From: Clitopilus passeckerianus
Taxonomy: Eukaryota > Basidiomycota > Agaricomycetes > Agaricales > Entolomataceae
Assembly (NCBI GenBank): GCA_944990035.1
Contig: CALYLX010000101.1
Coordinates: forward strand, 186,001-250,000
Direction: 5' to 3'
DNA length: 64,000 nucleotides
Shown: positions 58,863 through 64,000 of the stretch, in pieces
Layout: every line of letters begins with the position of its first letter
Position numbering within the stretch: position 1 is the first letter of the stretch
The notes under the pieces: generated by a model
What the model was told of the DNA's origin: nothing
Seen by the model: the letters and a program-made list of their open reading frames with translations, nothing else
Database searches by the model: none
Program-made: the position numbers and the translations under genes

Positions 58863-59858
58863 TCACTGAGCTTTCTTCCCTTCCGTCATTCTAGCAGCCA
58901 GATTGATTGAGTGCACCAGATCCTTGCCAAGCGTCCAGACGACGATCGACGGAACAACGATCCAAAATCTGTCATAGATCAAATGCGTCAGCCAGCCAGT
59001 CAACTCAATCAAATTCACGATACAAGAGTGCAAGTCACCAGGGAGCTCTGAATCAGGTCCGGTGGACGTAGATCAGGTAACTCCAAGGAAATGCGACAGA
59101 CAGGATATGTGATAGGTTATGATGGGAGGGAGAGAACATACCCGTTAGGGAGAATCCACAGCACGGCGAGGTCATAGAGCTTGTTGTGGCCAATAGAGCA
59201 CCAGCCGCAATAATAGTCTTGAGCACCGTAGAGGATCGTTTTAGCAAGTGTGCAGGCGGCGGAGGTGAATCCAATGAGGGTTGCTGGCGGCCATTCCTTG
59301 ACGTGTGCCGAGTAGAGGTATATGAGGTTCAGGACGGTCTCAAATATGTTGAGGAGTGCTAAGGAGAGATTTCAACGTGCTGCAGGTGAAAAAGGGAGTC
59401 GTCGAAACTTACCTTGAGCACTCGTGAATCCATTGTTGGCCTCAAGCGCTGGGAGACCGTAGATCTGTCGTTCAATATTGATCAATTTGTGACACTTTTA
59501 GATAGAGCCGATAGACTCACGTAGTCAACCTAGGAGTGAGCAATATGTTAGGTGAATTCGATTCGCCAAGGTGGTGTGTTTACGCACATCTTGGTAGATG
59601 GAATACGGTTTCCAAATCCAGTGTAGGTCGCCTCCCTAAAGCATCCGTCACCTGTCAGAACTTTGATACGAACAACCACCAAGCTGGTCGCCTCACCCTC
59701 ATAGACCGAGGCCTATATCAAAATGTAAGATATCGGAGAATGCAAACTACGCCAGAAATAATAGCTCACCTCATCAAGCAGTAGCCCACATCCCAGGCAA
59801 CGACCGGAGCAGTTATTAGAAACCAAGCAGAAATCCACCAGTAAGTCTTGGGTGCCAT
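58863..59858 (-). CDS. EXPERA-domain membrane protein (emopamil-binding-like)
   Basis: Seven exons join in frame: 59858-59770, 59712-59697, 59635-59588, 59529-59521, 59464-59413, 59358-59142 and 58968-58863, 178 aa. Two are very short (16 and 9 nt). The protein has four hydrophobic segments: ISAWFLITAPVVAWDVGY, a stretch around FETVLNLIYLYSAH, a stretch around LYDLAVLWILPNG, and FWIVVPSIVVWTLG. The signature RPRSMRGGDLHWIWKPYSIYQDVDY matches EXPERA-domain proteins, a group that includes sterol isomerases (EBP), TM6SF and sigma-2 receptor types. It is shorter than EBP enzymes, so sterol isomerase activity is not implied. The final intron (173 nt) is long for this window. Confidence 0.75.
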
Positions 59859-60054
59859 TGCTCAATTTGTTGTCTTTCTCGGTCGTTCAGAGCGGTCAAT
59901 ATATGAAGGAGACGCGAGCGAAGAAAGTGGTGAGATGTCCTGTTATGTCTGGCCAAATACCCCACATGGTCGCCTTTGATTTGGCTGGTCTAGATGCGGC
60001 AAGAACGCCGAGTTCCCCGCTTAGTCAGTGAAGAAAATCAGTTTGATCTCGTCC

Positions 60055-60668
60055 TCAGCTATCTGGGCGTCTAGTCTTATACTGGATACGTTCTGAGCCA
60101 GTCCAAGAGGTTCTCTCCTTTTTCTGTGGTCTTATAATGACAGTGGACGATGTGCGACGCTCAAAGGGGTCTCCGTTTATCACCGAGCTTCCGGCAATAT
60201 ATTGAATGATCGGTTTGGCTGAAATGGTTTGTTCACCGATGACGCTACCGGACTCAATGTCGCTCTTCCCATCGAGCTTGGTCAGGCTGACGCTGGGGGA
60301 GAATAAAAGAGCGCTGGTGGTGGTTACGACCCACAAGAATTCAATATTCATCAGTCTATAATCAATCTCAGGCTCATGTTGATTCTCGCTCCACAAGCAA
60401 CGAGGATACTACTCCAATAGGCGGCAACGTTCCAGTCTTGTGACGGGCCTCTTAAACACGTCCTTACCTGCCAGTAAAGCTATTCGAAGGAGAAAAGTGG
60501 ATAAATTACAAAAGGAAGAGCCAAGGAAGACGTACTTACTCTCCACGCAAAGGTGTAGTGGTCCTTGAATGGAATTGCCAAAGTAGCCGAAGCGCTATTC
60601 ACTAACCATTTAACTCCAGCTCCATTATTGACGTCACTACTTAACGCATTCCCAACTCCAGCAACCAT
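60055..60668 (-). CDS. Possible small multi-exon protein, unassigned
   Basis: The minus strand has an open start MVAGVGNALSSDVNNGAGVKW ending at a GTAAGT donor near 60538, then a short frame with LYWQ and another donor, and a separate frame with a hydrophobic stretch (LWVVTTTSALLFS) at 60055-60396. I could not join them with confidence. It may be a real gene upstream of the EXPERA gene and divergent from the C2H2 gene at 60725. Confidence 0.25.
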
Positions 60669-60724
60669 ACAGCTAGAATGCCGTTATCCGTTAATTCAAC
60701 CTTAGCTTCCCTCCCGCTTTGACC

Positions 60725-61867
60725 ATGCAGTACCCGGAATCCTCTCAGAGGACACGTATTGACGATGACACTATCGAATCTCGTAGCTCTAACACTCCTT
60801 CGTCTTCAGAGACAATACAGAACCCTTCTCATAAGAACGTAGCTTCTCGAAAACGAGAAACTCCGAAACCAGGTGAACCTAGGGCACGGGTGTCTTCTTT
60901 CCTAGCGACTGTGCTCTTGGATTGGCCTCCCCCAGACTATAACGCTCCTTCTTCGAACTCCTCGAGTTCCCGCTCGCCTCAGCATAGCTTAGACTCTCCT
61001 ACATCCGACTCTAGCGCCTTTCAGTTTTCTGAGAGGAATTACGAGCTTACCCGCTCCAGCTATGATGAATATCGGATGCCATCACTCTCCACAGATACGC
61101 AAGCAGATTCTCCTATTTCCTGCAGTTCAGACCCTGGTATGTTTCGGCCGCCCTACCCAGGGGAAGGATGTAAGACTCATTTACAATCAGGTTTCGACCG
61201 GATGAGCGATTTTTCTGATAATTCTGCTTATCTGCCTCCGCCCAGGGTCCATCGAGGATCTCCTGCCAGCCATGGGTACCACTCCGATGGCGACAGGGGA
61301 TACCGGTCGTCGATAGGCTCCATGGACGATCTGAGGTCTTGGGGGCCGAGTGAAGGCCAAAAATCTGATTTGTCGCCTCCGAAGAAGCCGAAAAAGAAGA
61401 GCAAAATGCACCAGTGCGAAATCTGCGGAAAATGGTTCCCTCGGTAATGAATTATGTCATTTATTCCTCACACCATATATTAACTATCCGCATGCAGGCC
61501 GAGCGGTTTGAGAACTCATATCAATACCCATACGAAAGCAAGACGTAGGCTTCTTCGTTTAATAATTTTCATTGACGCCAATCTAATGTTCACCCATGTA
61601 GCCTACGCATGCTGGATTCCTGGCTGCAATAAGTCCTTCGCCGCACGTTCGAATGCAAAGCGGCATCTGTTGACACACGGAATTGATACCTCAGCAAAGG
61701 GCAAAGGATCCTCATACCTACTAGACTTCACCGCCCCTACCGTAGTGGAATCCCCCACGCAGTCGTCCGATGACTCGCGATGGTCGGGTAACCTCCGATG
61801 GATGTCCCCCGAGTCGGCAACGACAGATCTCAGCAGTTCTCCGAAGAACCCCTGGCTCTCGGCGTAA
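60725..61867 (+). CDS. Two-finger C2H2 zinc-finger protein
   Basis: Three exons, 60725-61443, 61498-61544 and 61602-61867, about 343 aa. A long Ser/Pro-rich N-terminus ends in a basic patch (PPKKPKKKSK, a likely nuclear signal). Two C2H2 fingers follow: CEICGKWFPRPSGLRTHINTH (C-x2-C-x12-H-x3-H), interrupted by an intron, and CWIPGCNKSFAARSNAKRHLLTH (C-x4-C-x12-H-x3-H). The C-terminus is Ser-rich. The pair of fingers near the C-terminus suggests a DNA-binding transcription factor. The ATG at 60725 is the first in frame. Confidence 0.83.
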
Positions 61868-64000
61868 GGTGCTTCATGATCCCGTCTTGATTGCACTGCA
61901 TTCGCTTTCGACCTACCGCTCCCTTGTGTTCGCATTCCTCTATTGTTGTGATATATATCATTTACCAATCCATACCTTGATGGTGATAGCATAGCATATC
62001 ATATGAAAGTCTTGAGAAGTTGCATTGTACAATTAATAACGTTCTGTATTATTACTATGTATATAGTTTGACATCAAACAGGAATAATATTTCTTGTCGA
62101 AAATGTATTTATCGTTTTGGTTTCCTCAATTAAGCTCCGAAAGCTCTGAAATATGGCTGAAACTAAGAGCAGACATGTGGCGCAAGTTAACCGGAAGAAC
62201 AATCCTTCTCCATATTCAAGCTCCCTCGACTTCGGTCAGGGCGACAAATCTTCTGCATGATCTCGTCACTTATTTCCTCCCTGGTCATCTTATCACGGAG
62301 GTAACGGCGTCAACCTTGACATTACTCTGACTCTAACGATGATAGCAGCATCTACCGAAGTTATTCATCAGCCACATCATCGTGGATCCGGCCACGACGG
62401 CCACGCCCACGCAGAAATCCTCGATCAAAACACACAAATGCGAGTCCGGGACACTCACTCTGGGGCTCGGATCTATTCGATTGTTCGCAACACTCGAGTC
62501 TCTTTAGAATCCAGAGTATCCCGACATCAATCGAAACTCAGAAGACTCGCGCTTATATTCTCGAGGTCTTCTCGATCATTTATTCGTTAACTACGAGGAG
62601 TTCCCAGACGAACGCTTCTCATGGTCAAACATGTGCCATTCAATGCCGAGGAAACCGCCGGTCTACCTTGGTCTGATACGCTCTGGTTCACACAAATGGT
62701 CAGTCTGGGAGAGAGAGACGACTGGGTAAGGGAATTGAATGAAGATCTTTGCAAGCGACCTTCAACTCTGGGTTTGGACTTCCCCACACACCGTCACGTC
62801 CGCCGTAACTTTGGTAAAATGACACTGTCTCAGAGGGCGTGTGCAGCAAAAAGGAGAGACTACACCCGGTGATTCCGGCCTCAACGTCTGCGAGCTCGAA
62901 AATGCGATCAAATGAAAGCGTCTAGTTACCAGTTGGTACGCTGACGGTACGCTTGGTGATTAATAGGTAATGGGTCATTTGAAGGTGACAAGAGGCACTC
63001 AGGTACCTCAGCTGTCTGCTTCCATTCTATGGTACCTGACAATAGAACGTCCGTCGACTTAACACCTATCACCTGCAGGCTGTCGGGTCTCCGTGTCCGT
63101 CCTTTCAGGCCAGGTCTGTTCTGGGAAGCTTATACGCCGATCCTGTTCTGTATCGCCGTCTAAACACCTGGTATGGGTATTCATGGCCTCGCTCGAGGCC
63201 CTCTGCTGCGGTAGTTGGAGGGGCCTCACCTTTCCTCCCCATCGATCGAGAATTCCTAATCACAGAGCTACGTTGTTCCTGTTCCTTACCCGCCACGGTA
63301 AGCGCCTCACCTCCCTCTCAATCACCCAAGCACCCCAAAAGCTGTGTTTCGATAAAGGTAAATGAAAATTTTAAAATTCCTGGTGAAAACCTTGCCCTCT
63401 GTCTGTCAGTAAAAAAGAGTACCTGTCTACCATCCCCTGCCAAAGCCTTGCCGCCGAGCCTGAGTTTGAGGTACGTCTGGTACGTCAATGGCGGTCGGTG
63501 ACAGTCACATTCAGGCGACACAGGGGGTGCACGACACCCTTCATTCAGTGTGACGCCTCGAGGCTGATTCTCTATTGGTTCCCCGGTAAGTAAACGGAGT
63601 CCATACGGTCATCAAGATTCCTTTTCCACAAATCAGTTGAATTAATCGAAACGTGGAAATCCCAAGTGAACTCGTGAGCTCAAGAGCTCTCGATACCCAA
63701 TCGAGGCGGGCCGGTGATCGTTCATCTTTGCTTTGACAGAGGTTGACCTGAGAGTCGCAAACAACCAGTGGGAAGAGGGGATCTATTTTGGATCAACTTC
63801 GCTCGGTACTGGAGGTAGCGGCCAAGTAAGCGTAGACGAACCCTCCATATAAAGATACATCAAGGCTTATCTGCCGGTGGGAGAAGCCAAGCGTCGGTAA
63901 AGTTAAATTTGGCGTCAGCAACGTTCGTTAAGCCCAAGAATCTCGTGTCAGACAGACAACACGACCAAGGATAAACAATTCAGGCCGTGCCCCAGGAAAC
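61868..64000. other. Right end of the window, no supported gene
   Basis: Frames at 62153-62590 and 62621-62872 are short and do not assemble into a recognised protein. The last kilobase shows nothing I can name. A gene continuing beyond the window cannot be excluded. Confidence 0.4.

Noticed and set aside
61603..61992. Minus-strand 129-aa frame over the second zinc finger exon
   Set aside because: The plus strand encodes a canonical C2H2 finger; the opposite frame has no recognisable features.

Overview
The window looks like a chromosome piece from a filamentous basidiomycete, most likely an Agaricomycete. Genes are split by many short introns (about 50-60 nt, GT..AG). The gene content is typical of mushrooms: NACHT-ankyrin NLR-like proteins, a sesquiterpene-type terpene synthase beside a P450, an F-box/LRR-like protein, a chromo-SET histone methyltransferase and serine-rich disordered regulators. 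No bacterial or viral gene organisation is visible. All gene models were built by hand from reading frames, splice signals and comparison between paralogs inside the window.

Layout. (1) 0.4-12.9 kb: two tandem minus-strand NACHT-ankyrin genes (A, 395-5208; B, 8960-12846). They share exon structure, including a 6-nt micro-exon and a separate exon for the Walker A loop. In B the Walker A exon has lost its glycine loop. A broken M19 dipeptidase copy lies upstream of A. (2) 13.9-22.7 kb: a serine-rich protein (plus strand) and a very large RING-H2 protein of about 2,025 aa (minus). (3) 23.6-33.2 kb: almost no protein genes. It holds an array of more than 20 diverged tRNA-like elements, all on the minus strand. 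They have A-box and B-box motifs, paired acceptor stems and usually an oligo(T) run downstream. A truncated Argonaute MID-region fragment sits inside it. (4) 33.5-41.4 kb: an intact membrane-anchored M19 dipeptidase followed by the third, intact NACHT-ankyrin gene (C). This dipeptidase-NLR order matches the remnant plus gene A in inverted orientation. (5) 42.9-48.8 kb: a C2H2 protein, then a terpene synthase and P450 pair on the minus strand, a plausible minimal sesquiterpenoid cluster. (6) 49.6-51.5 kb: a frameshifted ankyrin pseudogene. (7) 52.2-61.9 kb: chromodomain-SET methyltransferase, F-box protein, EXPERA-type membrane protein and a two-finger C2H2 protein. The last 2 kb hold no gene I can support.

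The most unusual part is the tRNA-like array. Several copies fold into complete or nearly complete cloverleaves, others lack the anticodon arm but keep a perfect acceptor stem, and changes in one acceptor strand are often matched in the other. The array has grown by local block duplications. Whether the elements are transcribed by RNA polymerase III, are decaying tRNA-derived repeats, or make small structured RNAs cannot be decided from sequence alone.
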